Below are positions 36,163 to 45,941 of a DNA stretch of 64,000 nt, one piece after another; positions within the stretch are counted from its first letter, which is position 1; the number at the start of each line of letters is the position of its first letter. Position numbers and translations under genes: made by a program. Below the pieces are notes generated by a model that ran no database searches, had not been told where the DNA came from, and was given only the letters and a program-made list of their open reading frames with translations. This DNA is from VAZQ01 sp963758945 (GTDB taxonomy: Bacteria > Pseudomonadota > Alphaproteobacteria > Rhizobiales > Xanthobacteraceae), in contig CAVWXY010000016.1 of the NCBI GenBank assembly GCA_963758945.1, positions 1 to 64,000 on the forward strand, read 5' to 3'.

Positions 36163-36563
36163 AAGCGAAGCGTCTTGACCCGCGAGGACAAGGCGAGGCC
36201 ATCGAGGCAGGCGCCGGGCTCGCCGGGCGTGCAGGCGGTCACGTCGTTGACCAGGATCGCGCTGATCTGATGGCAGTCGACGTCGATGGGGAATGTCCGC
36301 ACGATGGTCTTGGCGGCGCGGACCGGACCCATCTCGGTCAGCAGCCGGCGCAGAATTCCGCCGTCGGTGCCGAAGGCGACCAGATCGAGCTTCATGCTCT
36401 CGAGCGCCACGTGGGATTTGTTCTCGATCACGAAGTTCAGGCGACAATGCTTGTCGGCGTTCTCGACCGTGTTGAGCTCGATGAGGACCTTTTGTTCGGC
36501 CGCGAAAGCGCAGATCGGCACCAGCACCTGCAGGACGACGAGCGCACGCAGCACGCCACGCAT
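36153..36563 (-). CDS. secreted hypothetical protein
   Basis: This 136-residue protein has a clear signal peptide (MRGVLRALVVLQVLVPICAF, AA cleavage). It is followed by EQKVLIELNTVENADKHCRL and NFVIENKSHVALESMKLDLV, a beta-rich pattern. Four later cysteines or pairs (HCRL, VDCH, TACTPGEPGACLDG) suggest disulphides. I recall related periplasmic proteins of unknown function adjacent to rho in Rhizobiales. It is convergent with and slightly overlaps rho. No catalytic motif is seen. Confidence 0.7.
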
Positions 36564-36687
36564 GTATGGTCTCCAAGGTCGCTGGCGGTCCCCGGCGATT
36601 CATAGACCGAGTCATTCGCGGGCGGCAAGTTGCGAGTGCGATCGAGGTCGGAGCGAGATTGGAACCATCCCAAGGTGCCGACGCACG

Positions 36688-38727
<2,040 letters not shown>

Positions 38728-38780
38728 GTGACGACAATACCCGATGGCGTTGTTGGTTCAGCCGCACGTTTGCAAACGAA

Positions 38781-38945
38781 CTAGTGTGGCGGTTCAGAAG
38801 TCCGCATCATTCTTGCGACGAGTCGGAAATGCGGACTTCTGAACCAAAGCCACACTAGATCAATAAGTTGCTAGTGTCCTTCGATTCCGAAGTTCGCAAA
38901 CCAGGATGCCGCACAATGATGCGAACTTCGGAATCGGGACACTAG
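38781..38945. repeat. two adjacent CTAGTGT hairpin repeats
   Basis: Hairpin 1 has CTAGTGTGGCGGTTCAGAAG and TCCGCA at 38781-38806 pairing with TGCGGACTTCTGAACCAAAG and CCACACTAG at 38830-38858. Hairpin 2 has CTAGTGTCCTTCGATTCCGA and AGTTCGCA at 38871-38898 pairing with TGCGAACTTCGGAATCGGGA and CACTAG at 38920-38945. The two share CTAG-GTGT ends and a similar plan but differ in stem sequence. They lie in the divergent promoter region of the DUF255 gene and mnmE. Confidence 0.85.
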
Positions 38946-39081
38946 CACCGCGGGATTGGGGCGGGGGATGTCATGGTCATCGAGCCGCCCGATGCGGTAC
39001 CCGAGCTTTTGGTCGGGTGAGCTTGTGCGCCATAATGCGTGGAACGGTGCCGCAAGGGCAACCGGTGTCGTAGTCTCGGGA

Positions 39082-40446
39082 ATGGCCAACGATCGCGACA
39101 CCATCTTCGCCCTCTCCTCCGGCCGGCCGCCGGCGGCGGTGGCGGTGATTCGCGTCTGTGGGCCGCGTGCCGGCGTGGCGTTGGAACGCCTGATCGGGCG
39201 GGTGCCGACCGCGCGGCACGCTAGCCTGGCACGCGTGCGCGATCCCGCGAGCGGGGAGGTGATCGACGAAGGCCTGGCGCTGTGGTTTCCCGCGCCCAGG
39301 AGCGAGACCGGCGAAGACATGGCGGAGCTGCAGGTGCACGGCGGCCGCGCGGTGATCGCGGCGGTGCTCGCCGCGCTGGGGAAGCTCGCGGGCCTGCGTC
39401 CGGCCGAGGCGGGAGAATTCACCCGCCGCGCGTTTGAGAACGGGCGCATGGATTTGACGGCGGTGGAAGGCCTCGCCGATCTGGTTGCAGCGGAGACCGA
39501 AGCGCAGCGCCGGCAGGCGTTGCGGCACCTGCAGGGTCTGCTCGGCGAGCGCGCCGAGAGCTGGCGGCAGCGGCTGATCGAGGCGCTCGCCTTGGTCGAG
39601 GCCGGCATCGATTTTCCCGACGAGGACGACGTCCCGGATGACATGATGCAACGCGCGCTCGCACTCGTCGGGCCACTGGCGGAGGAAATCGGCCAAGCCG
39701 CGGGGGCAGGGCAGGGCGAGCGCCTGCGCGAAGGGCTGCGCGTGGCGATCGCAGGGCCGCCGAACGCAGGCAAGTCGACGCTGTTCAATCGGCTTGCGCG
39801 GCGCGAGGCGGCGATCGTGTCGCCGTTTCCCGGAACGACACGGGACGTTCTCGAGGTGCATCTCGACCTCGGCGGCTATCCCGTCACGGTGCTCGACACC
39901 GCCGGCATCCGGGAATCGACCGATCCGGTCGAGCGCGAGGGCGTGCGGCGCGCGAGCGAGCAGGCCGCGGGGGCGGACCTGGTGCTTTGGCTGATCGACG
40001 CCACCGAGCGCGGGAACGCGCCTCCCCCATGCCGCCCCCCTCACCTTGGCCCCGGTCCGGCTTGGCTCGTGGTTAACAAAATGGATCTTGTCGCAAATAC
40101 TGGCTCCATAAATAGTGAACATAGATTCAATACTATTGAGGGTGTTCATTTCATCTCCAGCGCGACCGGTGCGGGCGCGGATGAATTGGTTAACGACCTC
40201 TCGAATTTTGCCGCGAGTTTCTTCACGCCGGAGCCGGCGTTGGTCACACGGGCGCGCCAGCGGGCGCGCCTAGCGGAAGCGGCGCTCGAATTGAAACGTG
40301 CCCAACAGGCCGCGCGCGACGGCAGAGAAGAGATCGTGGCCGAGCACTTGCGGCTCGCAGCCCGATCGGTGGGAGGGTTGTTGGGCCGCGTTGACGTGGA
40401 AGACATCCTGGATGTGATCTTCCGGGATTTCTGCATCGGAAAGTAG
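39082..40446 (+). CDS. mnmE: tRNA-5-carboxymethylaminomethyl-2-thiouridine GTPase MnmE
   Basis: With MnmG, MnmE modifies the wobble uridine of certain tRNAs. The 454-residue protein starts at ATG 39082 (MANDRDTIFALSSGRPPAAV). The formyl-THF-binding domain has VHGGRAVIAAVLAAL and FTRRAFENGRMDLTAVEGLA. The G domain has the P-loop GPPNAGKSTLFNRLARREAA, then FPGTTRD (G2), DTAGIRESTDP (G3) and VVNKMDLV (G4). It ends DVIFRDFCIGK, with the catalytic Cys. Around 40020-40140 the DNA is noticeably AT-richer for a short stretch in the G domain. The order mnmE-mnmG-rsmG-parAB is classical for origin regions. Confidence 0.95.
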   Translation: MANDRDTIFALSSGRPPAAVAVIRVCGPRAGVALERLIGRVPTARHASLARVRDPASGEVIDEGLALWFPAPRSETGEDMAELQVHGGRAVIAAVLAALGKLAGLRPAEAGEFTRRAFENGRMDLTAVEGLADLVAAETEAQRRQALRHLQGLLGERAESWRQRLIEALALVEAGIDFPDEDDVPDDMMQRALALVGPLAEEIGQAAGAGQGERLREGLRVAIAGPPNAGKSTLFNRLARREAAIVSPFPGTTRDVLEVHLDLGGYPVTVLDTAGIRESTDPVEREGVRRASEQAAGADLVLWLIDATERGNAPPPCRPPHLGPGPAWLVVNKMDLVANTGSINSEHRFNTIEGVHFISSATGAGADELVNDLSNFAASFFTPEPALVTRARQRARLAEAALELKRAQQAARDGREEIVAEHLRLAARSVGGLLGRVDVEDILDVIFRDFCIGK

Positions 40447-40473
40447 GGGAGCGATCGGCCGACCCAGGGGGCA

Positions 40474-40489
40474 TGTTTCACGTGAAACA
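40474..40489. promoter_or_regulatory. parS centromere site (perfect)
   Basis: TGTTTCACGTGAAACA is the exact 16-bp ParB-binding palindrome known from Bacillus and most bacteria. Its symmetry here extends to 20 bp (CATGTTTCACGTGAAACATG, 40472-40491). It is 27 bp after the mnmE stop and 81 bp before mnmG, about 7.4 kb from the candidate oriC and 3.8 kb from parB. Confidence 0.95.
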
Positions 40490-40569
40490 TGCGTCTACCC
40501 GCGGCCGCAGAAAAATGGACGCTTGGTCTGTCGTCGGGTAGAAGCTCGGCCCGCGGAGAAATTCGAGCA

Positions 40570-42453
40570 ATGCACGCGAAGTACGACGTCGTCATCGTGG
40601 GAGGTGGTCACGCCGGCTGCGAGGCCGCCGCAGCCGCGGCGCGCATGGGCGCCAAGACGGCGCTGGTGACCCACCGCTTTGCGACCATCGGCGCCATGTC
40701 CTGCAATCCCGCCATCGGCGGGCTCGGCAAGGGCCATCTGGTGCGCGAGATCGACGCCCTCGACGGCCTCATGGCGCGGGTCGCCGATCTTGCGGGCATC
40801 CAGTTCCGCGTGCTCAACCGCCGCAAGGGGCCGGCCGTGCGCGGGCCGCGCGCCCAGGCCGACCGGCGCCTCTACGCGGAGGCCATGCAACATGCAATCA
40901 GCGAGCAGCCGAACATCACCGTCATCGAAGCCGAGGCCGATGACCTCATGCTGAAGGGTTGCCGGGTCACCGGGCTGCGGCTCGGCGACGGCCGCGAGCT
41001 CGGGGCAGGGGCCGTGGTGCTGACGACGGGAACGTTCCTGCGCGGCCTCATCCATATCGGCGAGCGCCAGACGCCGGCGGGACGGGTGGGAGAGCCGCCG
41101 GCCGTGGGCCTCTCGCGCACGCTTGAACGGCTTGGATTTGCACTCGGGCGGCTCAAGACCGGAACCCCGCCGCGGCTCGACGGCCGCACCATCGATTGGG
41201 GCGCCCTCGAGATGCAGCCGGGCGACGAGCCGCCGGAGCCGTTCTCGGTGCTGACGGAGCGCATCGACACCCCGCAGGTCCAATGCGGCATCACCCGCAC
41301 CACTCCCGCGACCCACCGCCTCATCCGCGACAACGTCCACCGCTCCCCGATGTATTCCGGGCAGATCGCCAGCCGGGGCCCGCGCTATTGCCCTTCGATC
41401 GAGGACAAGATCGTGCGCTTCGGCGAGCGCGAAGGACATCAGATCTTCCTCGAGCCCGAGGGGCTCGACGACCCCACCGTCTATCCCAACGGGATCTCGA
41501 CCTCGCTGCCGGAGGAGATCCAGCTGGCGTTGGTGGCGACCATTCCGGGGCTGGAGAAGGCGCGGGTCATACGGCCCGGCTACGCCATTGAATACGACCA
41601 CGTCGACCCGCGCGAGCTCGCGCCTTCGCTGGAAGCGAAGCGTATGCCGGGGCTGTTCCTGGCCGGGCAGATCAACGGCACCACCGGCTACGAGGAAGCC
41701 GCGGCGCAGGGGCTGCTGGCCGGCCTCAATGCGGCCGCGCGGACGGGCGGGGGAGGGGCGCTCGCGTTCGACCGCGCCCAAGCCTATCTCGCTGTTATGA
41801 TTGATGATTTGGTGACACGGGGGGTGACGGAGCCGTACCGGATGTTCACCTCGCGGGCGGAATACCGCTTGACGCTGCGCGCCGACAATGCCGACCAGCG
41901 CCTGACCGATCGCGGCGTTGCGATCGGCTGCGTCGGGCCGTTGCGGCGGGGGCGGCACCAGGAGAAAATGGCGGCGCTCGCAGCTGCCCGGGACTACGCC
42001 CGTTCCGTCTCGCTGACCCCTGACGAGGCCGACCGCCGCGGGCTGAGCCTCAACAAGGACGGCCGGCGGCGCAGCGCCTTCGAGCTGCTGTCGCATCCCA
42101 ATATCGGGATCACGGAGCTCGCGGGTATCTGGCCACGGCTTGGCGGTCTCCCGTCGAAAATCGCCGAGCAACTCGAGATCGATGCGAAATACGAGGTCTA
42201 TCTTTCGCGCCAGGCCGCCGATATTGCCGCGTATCGCCGCGACGAGAGCCTGGAATTGCCGGAAAGCCTGGACTATGCGCGGCTCAACGGGCTCTCCAAC
42301 GAGGTCCGCCAGAAGCTCGCCGCGGCGCGCCCGCGCACCATCGGCCAAGCTGCGCGCCTGGATGGCATCACGCCGGCGGCGCTGACCCTGCTGGTAGCGC
42401 ACCTCAAGCGCCGGGGGAGCGGCGCTAAGACCGTTGGCGCCATCGGCCGATGA
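40570..42453 (+). CDS. mnmG: tRNA uridine-5-carboxymethylaminomethyl(34) synthesis enzyme MnmG
   Basis: This is the FAD partner of MnmE. The 627-residue protein starts at ATG 40570 (MHAKYDVVIVGGGHAGCEAA), with the dinucleotide-binding motif. Other signatures are IGAMSCNPAIGGLGKGHLVR, RVLNRRKGPAVRGPRAQADR, LTTGTFLRGLIHIGERQTPA, KTGTPPRLDGRTIDW, and GLFLAGQINGTTGYEEAAAQ followed by GLLAGLNAA. The C-terminal helical domain, with EYRLTLRADNADQRLTDRG, contacts MnmE. The longer frame from 40489 begins inside parS and is not family-like. Length is normal. Confidence 0.96.
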   Translation: MHAKYDVVIVGGGHAGCEAAAAAARMGAKTALVTHRFATIGAMSCNPAIGGLGKGHLVREIDALDGLMARVADLAGIQFRVLNRRKGPAVRGPRAQADRRLYAEAMQHAISEQPNITVIEAEADDLMLKGCRVTGLRLGDGRELGAGAVVLTTGTFLRGLIHIGERQTPAGRVGEPPAVGLSRTLERLGFALGRLKTGTPPRLDGRTIDWGALEMQPGDEPPEPFSVLTERIDTPQVQCGITRTTPATHRLIRDNVHRSPMYSGQIASRGPRYCPSIEDKIVRFGEREGHQIFLEPEGLDDPTVYPNGISTSLPEEIQLALVATIPGLEKARVIRPGYAIEYDHVDPRELAPSLEAKRMPGLFLAGQINGTTGYEEAAAQGLLAGLNAAARTGGGGALAFDRAQAYLAVMIDDLVTRGVTEPYRMFTSRAEYRLTLRADNADQRLTDRGVAIGCVGPLRRGRHQEKMAALAAARDYARSVSLTPDEADRRGLSLNKDGRRRSAFELLSHPNIGITELAGIWPRLGGLPSKIAEQLEIDAKYEVYLSRQAADIAAYRRDESLELPESLDYARLNGLSNEVRQKLAAARPRTIGQAARLDGITPAALTLLVAHLKRRGSGAKTVGAIGR

Positions 42454-42501
42454 GTGGCGCTCCTCGACGACCCCAGGATGGCTGGCCCCGGTTTTGCTGG
42501 T

Positions 42502-42570
42502 TGTCATTCCTGCGAAAGCAGGGATCCATAGTCCAGAAGTGGGTGTGGAGCCCCGCTTTCACGGAGCCGA
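42502..42570. repeat. TGTCATTCCTGCGAAAGCAGGGAT repeat
   Basis: The left arm TGTCATTCCTGCGAAAGCAG starts at 42502, and an inverted partner CCCCGCTTTCACGGAGCCGA is near 42551-42570. Same family as 25591 and 45856. It lies between mnmG and rsmG. Confidence 0.7.
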
Positions 42571-42601
42571 TGCCAGCGGACGGCGGCGAGCCGGATTTGG
42601 C

Positions 42602-43288
42602 GTGACGCGGTCTCGCCCGGCCCCCGCCGCGGCCGACCTCGGCGCCGATCGTGCGCGCGCGCTCGCGCTCACGCCTGTTTCACGTGAAACCGCGGAGCGC
42701 CTCGATCGCTTCGTCGAACTCCTGCTGCGCTGGCAACGCAGCACCAGCCTCATCGCTCCGTCGACGGTCGGTTCCCTGTGGACGCGACACATCGCCGATT
42801 CGCTGCAGCTGCTTGACCTGGCACCGCGGGCGCGGATCTGGGTCGACCTCGGCTCGGGCGGCGGGTTCCCCGGCCTCGTCATCGCCATTGCACTTGCCGG
42901 CGAACCCGGCGCTACCGTCCATCTTGTTGAGAGCAATGCGAAAAAGGCTGCCTTCCTGCGCGAGGCGCAGCGCCTCACCGGCGCTCCCGCAGTCGTGCAT
43001 TTACAACGCATTGAAGATTTCGCCGCTAGTTTCGAGGACCGCGCCGATGCCGTCACCGCGCGCGCCGTGGCGCCCCTTAAGCTATTGCTACGCCAAAGCT
43101 TTCCGCTTCTGGGGAAAAGCGGGGCAACGGGCTTGTTCGCGAAGGGCCAACATGCAGAGCTTGAAGTCGAGGACGCCGCTGCGCAGATGAAGTCGTGGGA
43201 TATGCATGCGAGCCTGGCGCCCAGCCGCACCGATCCGGCCGGGCGCATCGTCGTTATCCGGTTGGAGCGTGACCGGGCGACGCCCTAA
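42602..43288 (+). CDS. rsmG: 16S rRNA (guanine(527)-N7)-methyltransferase RsmG
   Basis: RsmG (GidB) methylates G527 of 16S rRNA with SAM. The 228-residue reading starts at GTG 42602, placed after the repeat; an upstream ATG (42434) would translate the repeat. The N-terminus TPVSRETAERLDRFVELLLR is encoded partly by a parS-like sequence. SLIAPSTVGSLWTRHIADSL and QLLDLAPRARIWVDLGSGGG then FPGLVIAIALAG form the SAM site. AVTARAVAPLKLLLRQSFPL is the family motif. It sits in order before parA. Confidence 0.92.
   Translation: MTRSRPAPAAADLGADRARALALTPVSRETAERLDRFVELLLRWQRSTSLIAPSTVGSLWTRHIADSLQLLDLAPRARIWVDLGSGGGFPGLVIAIALAGEPGATVHLVESNAKKAAFLREAQRLTGAPAVVHLQRIEDFAASFEDRADAVTARAVAPLKLLLRQSFPLLGKSGATGLFAKGQHAELEVEDAAAQMKSWDMHASLAPSRTDPAGRIVVIRLERDRATP
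42676..42691. promoter_or_regulatory. parS-like site inside rsmG coding sequence
   Basis: TGTTTCACGTGAAACC matches the 16-bp parS consensus at 15 positions; only the last base differs. It is translated as PVSRET in RsmG. Its place 0.65 kb upstream of parA makes it the second centromere site of the cluster. Confidence 0.88.
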
Positions 43289-43339
43289 CATTGCAGCCGA
43301 TTCGCGTTTCGGGCGATCCCGAAGCTGGATGCCGATGCC

Positions 43340-44269
43340 ATGACCGACCCCGTGGAGCTGCCGGCGGAAGTGTCCGATGCGATCCCGCTCGCCAGCCGCA
43401 TCCCCAATCCGCAGCCCCCGCGCGTGATCGCGATCGCGAACCAGAAAGGCGGCGTCGGCAAGACCACGACCGCGATCAATCTCGGCACCGCGCTGGCCGC
43501 CATCGGCGAGCACGTGCTGATCCTGGACCTCGACCCGCAGGGCAATGCCTCGACCGGGCTCGGCATCGACCGCCGCAGCCGACGCCACTCGACCTACGAT
43601 GTATTGATCGGCGAGGCCACGCTGCGCGACGCGGTGCTGCCGACCGCTGTTCCCCGGCTCGCCATCGCACCCTCGACGCTCGACCTCTCCGGGCTCGAGC
43701 TCGAGGTCAGCCAGGATCGCGACCGCGCCTTGCGGCTGCGCGCCGCGCTCGCACCGTTGCGGGCGATCGGCGCGGCGCCGCGCGTCGGCGACTTCAGCTA
43801 CGTCCTGATCGACTGTCCGCCGTCGCTGAACCTGCTCACCGTCAACGCCATGGCGGCGGCCGACGCGATCCTGGTGCCGTTGCAGTGCGAGTTCTTCGCG
43901 CTCGAAGGATTGTCGCAGCTGCTGCAGACGGTCGCGAGCGTGAAGTCGACGCTCAATCCCGATCTCATCATCCACGGCATCGTGCTCACGATGCACGATG
44001 CGCGCAACAATCTCTCCAACCAGGTGGTCGCGGACGTGCGCGCGAACAGCAAGGAAAAAGTCTACGACACCATCATCCCGCGCAACGTGCGGGTGTCGGA
44101 GGCGCCGTCCTACGGCAAGCCGGTGCTGGTCTACGATCTCAAATGCGTCGGCAGCGAGGCCTATCTGCGGCTCGCCACCGAGATCATACAACGCGAGAAG
44201 GAATTGATCGGGACTACGTCGCACGCGGACGACGCAGCGGTCGCCGACCAGCAGCACGGCGCGGCGTGA
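43340..44269 (+). CDS. parA: chromosome partitioning ATPase ParA
   Basis: ParA is a Walker-type ATPase that binds DNA non-specifically and moves ParB-parS complexes to the poles. The 309-residue protein has a 27-residue N-terminal tail and the deviant Walker A VIAIANQKGGVGKTTTAINL (K36-T43). ILDLDPQGNASTGLG is motif A', YVLIDCPPSLNLLTVNAMAA is Walker B, and VLTMHDARNNLSNQVVADVR is typical of chromosomal ParA. It is 51 bp after rsmG and 19 bp before the parB start. Two parS sites lie within 3 kb, so it is the chromosomal system. Confidence 0.95.
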   Translation: MTDPVELPAEVSDAIPLASRIPNPQPPRVIAIANQKGGVGKTTTAINLGTALAAIGEHVLILDLDPQGNASTGLGIDRRSRRHSTYDVLIGEATLRDAVLPTAVPRLAIAPSTLDLSGLELEVSQDRDRALRLRAALAPLRAIGAAPRVGDFSYVLIDCPPSLNLLTVNAMAAADAILVPLQCEFFALEGLSQLLQTVASVKSTLNPDLIIHGIVLTMHDARNNLSNQVVADVRANSKEKVYDTIIPRNVRVSEAPSYGKPVLVYDLKCVGSEAYLRLATEIIQREKELIGTTSHADDAAVADQQHGAA

Positions 44270-44288
44270 CGTGAAAGGGCAGGGTGCG

Positions 44289-45158
44289 ATGCCGGAGGAT
44301 GGTCGATCGCGATTAGGACGCGGCCTTGCAGCGCTGATGGGCGATGTCGGCGCCGAGACCGCCACGGTCGAGCGCGCGCGCGGCCAGCGGCGCGTGCCGA
44401 TCGAATATCTCAGAGCCAATCCGCGCAATCCTCGGCGCAACTTTCCCGACGGCGAGCTCGACGATCTGGCGGCATCGATCAGGCAGCGCGGCATCATCCA
44501 GCCGGTGCTCGTGCGTTCCGTGCACGGCGCCAAGGACGCCTACGAGATCATCGCCGGCGAACGGCGCTGGCGCGCGGCGCAACGTGCGGGCCTGCACGAA
44601 ATTCCGATCGTGCCGCTCGAAGCGAGCGACAGCGAAGCGCTGGAGCTCGCTATCATCGAGAACGTTCAGCGCAGCGACCTCAATCCGCTGGAGGAGGCGT
44701 CCGGCTATCAGGCGCTGGCGGATGAATACGGGCACAGTCACGACGACATCGCCAAGGTCGTCGGCAAGAGCCGCAGTCACGTTACCAATACGTTGCGCCT
44801 GCTCAAGCTGCCGGAAACGGTCAAGGCCTACATCAACGCCGGCAAGATCAGCGCCGGCGCCGCGCGCATGCTCATCGGGGCGTCCGACGCGGAGGAAATG
44901 GCGCGCGAGATCGTCGATCGCGGCCTCAACGTGCGGCAGGTCGAAGCGTTGGCCAAGGAGCGCGCGAAGGGGCCGGGCAAGACCGCGCGCAAACGCGCCG
45001 CGAAGAGCCCGGATACGATCGCGCTCGAGCGTCGCGTCTCGGATGCGCTCGGGCTTGCGGTGACGGTCGATCACCGCGGCGACGGCGGCGTGGTGCAGAT
45101 CCGCTATCGCAGCCTCGATCAGCTCGATCACGTGATGCATCGCCTGGAGAAGAGCTGA
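44289..45158 (+). CDS. parB: chromosome partitioning protein ParB
   Basis: ParB is a CTP-dependent clamp that loads at parS and spreads. I place the start at ATG 44289 (MPEDGRSRLGRGLAALMGDV), giving 289 residues; a GTG at 44271 is possible. The N-terminal tail with the RSRLGRGLAAL helix contacts ParA. LRANPRNPRRNF, then AKDAYEIIAGERRWRAAQRA (CTP-binding GERRxRA), then ENVQRSDLNPLEEASGYQ follow. The HTH EYGHSHDDIAKVVGKSRSHV recognises parS. The C-terminal dimer domain ends HVMHRLEKS. It forms an operon with parA. Confidence 0.95.
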   Translation: MPEDGRSRLGRGLAALMGDVGAETATVERARGQRRVPIEYLRANPRNPRRNFPDGELDDLAASIRQRGIIQPVLVRSVHGAKDAYEIIAGERRWRAAQRAGLHEIPIVPLEASDSEALELAIIENVQRSDLNPLEEASGYQALADEYGHSHDDIAKVVGKSRSHVTNTLRLLKLPETVKAYINAGKISAGAARMLIGASDAEEMAREIVDRGLNVRQVEALAKERAKGPGKTARKRAAKSPDTIALERRVSDALGLAVTVDHRGDGGVVQIRYRSLDQLDHVMHRLEKS

Positions 45159-45260
45159 CGACCGACGAAGTCCGCGCCAGCTCGGATTCGTCTGCGACCG
45201 GCGCGACTGGCTTTGCCATTGTGTCAGCCGAAACGAATCGAACAGCGTATGGGGGAGGGG

Positions 45261-45833
45261 ATGGCCAAGGCGGTCAGGCGGGTCGTCACGGGACACGATG
45301 AAAACGGCAAGGCGGTCGTAATTTCCGACGGACCCGCGCCGTTCGTGCATGTCAATGCCGCGGATCCCGACTGGTATTCGACCGACATCTGGCGAACGAA
45401 CGAGACGCCGGCGCGCATCGTGCGCGCGGCGGCGGAGCCCACCCTCGGGCCGCGCCGGCAGTTGCCGGCGAAGCGCGGCACGGTCCTGCGCATCAATCAT
45501 TTCCCGCCCGAGGGCGCGACGGTGCGACAGATGGATGCGCAAGCCGCGCGCGCGGCCTTCGCCGCCCTCGGCAACGAGAAGGCCGCGACCTTCGGCAGGG
45601 GCGGCCGCCATCCGCTGATGCACCGGACCGAGACCATCGACTACGCGATCGTGCTCGCCGGCGAGATCACGATGGTGCTGGACGACGCGGACGTCCTGCT
45701 GAAGGCCGGAGACATCGTTGTTCAGTGCGGCACCAACCATGCCTGGAGCAACCGCTCCAACGCGCCGTGCGTGGTCGCCTTCGTGCTGATCAACGGCGAG
45801 TTCGAGCCCGAACTGGGGAAGCAGCTCGTCTAA
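45261..45833 (+). CDS. cupin domain protein
   Basis: This 190-residue protein is read from ATG 45261 (MAKAVRRVVTGHDENGKAVV), directly after GGGGGAGGGG. The C-terminal half is a cupin barrel: GRHPLMHRTETIDYAIVLAG, EITMVLDDADVLLKAGDIVV and QCGTNHAWSNRSNAPCVVAF. These give His, Glu and a second His as likely metal ligands. The N-terminal GPAPFVHVNAADPDWYSTDI is often seen in cupins of aromatic-compound clusters and in stand-alone copies. The substrate is unknown. It lies between parB and holA, an unusual neighbour in this otherwise conserved region. Confidence 0.8.
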   Translation: MAKAVRRVVTGHDENGKAVVISDGPAPFVHVNAADPDWYSTDIWRTNETPARIVRAAAEPTLGPRRQLPAKRGTVLRINHFPPEGATVRQMDAQAARAAFAALGNEKAATFGRGGRHPLMHRTETIDYAIVLAGEITMVLDDADVLLKAGDIVVQCGTNHAWSNRSNAPCVVAFVLINGEFEPELGKQLV

Positions 45834-45855
45834 AACTTGGAACGGCAAACGTCTC

Positions 45856-45905
45856 TGTCATCCCGGCGAAAGCGGGGATCCATATTCCGGAAGCAGGGTT
45901 TATGG
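45856..45905. repeat. TGTCATCCCGGCGAAAGCGGGGAT repeat
   Basis: One arm of the family begins TGTCATCCCGGCGAAAGCGG at 45856, with a short hairpin. It lies between the convergent cupin and holA genes. Confidence 0.65.
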
Positions 45906-45941
45906 GTCCGGAAATGCTGGGGGAAGAATTGCGACGTCGGC

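Noticed and set aside
40489..40569. mnmG start at ATG 40489
   Set aside because: That ATG is part of the parS palindrome; the FAD-binding N-terminus begins at 40570.
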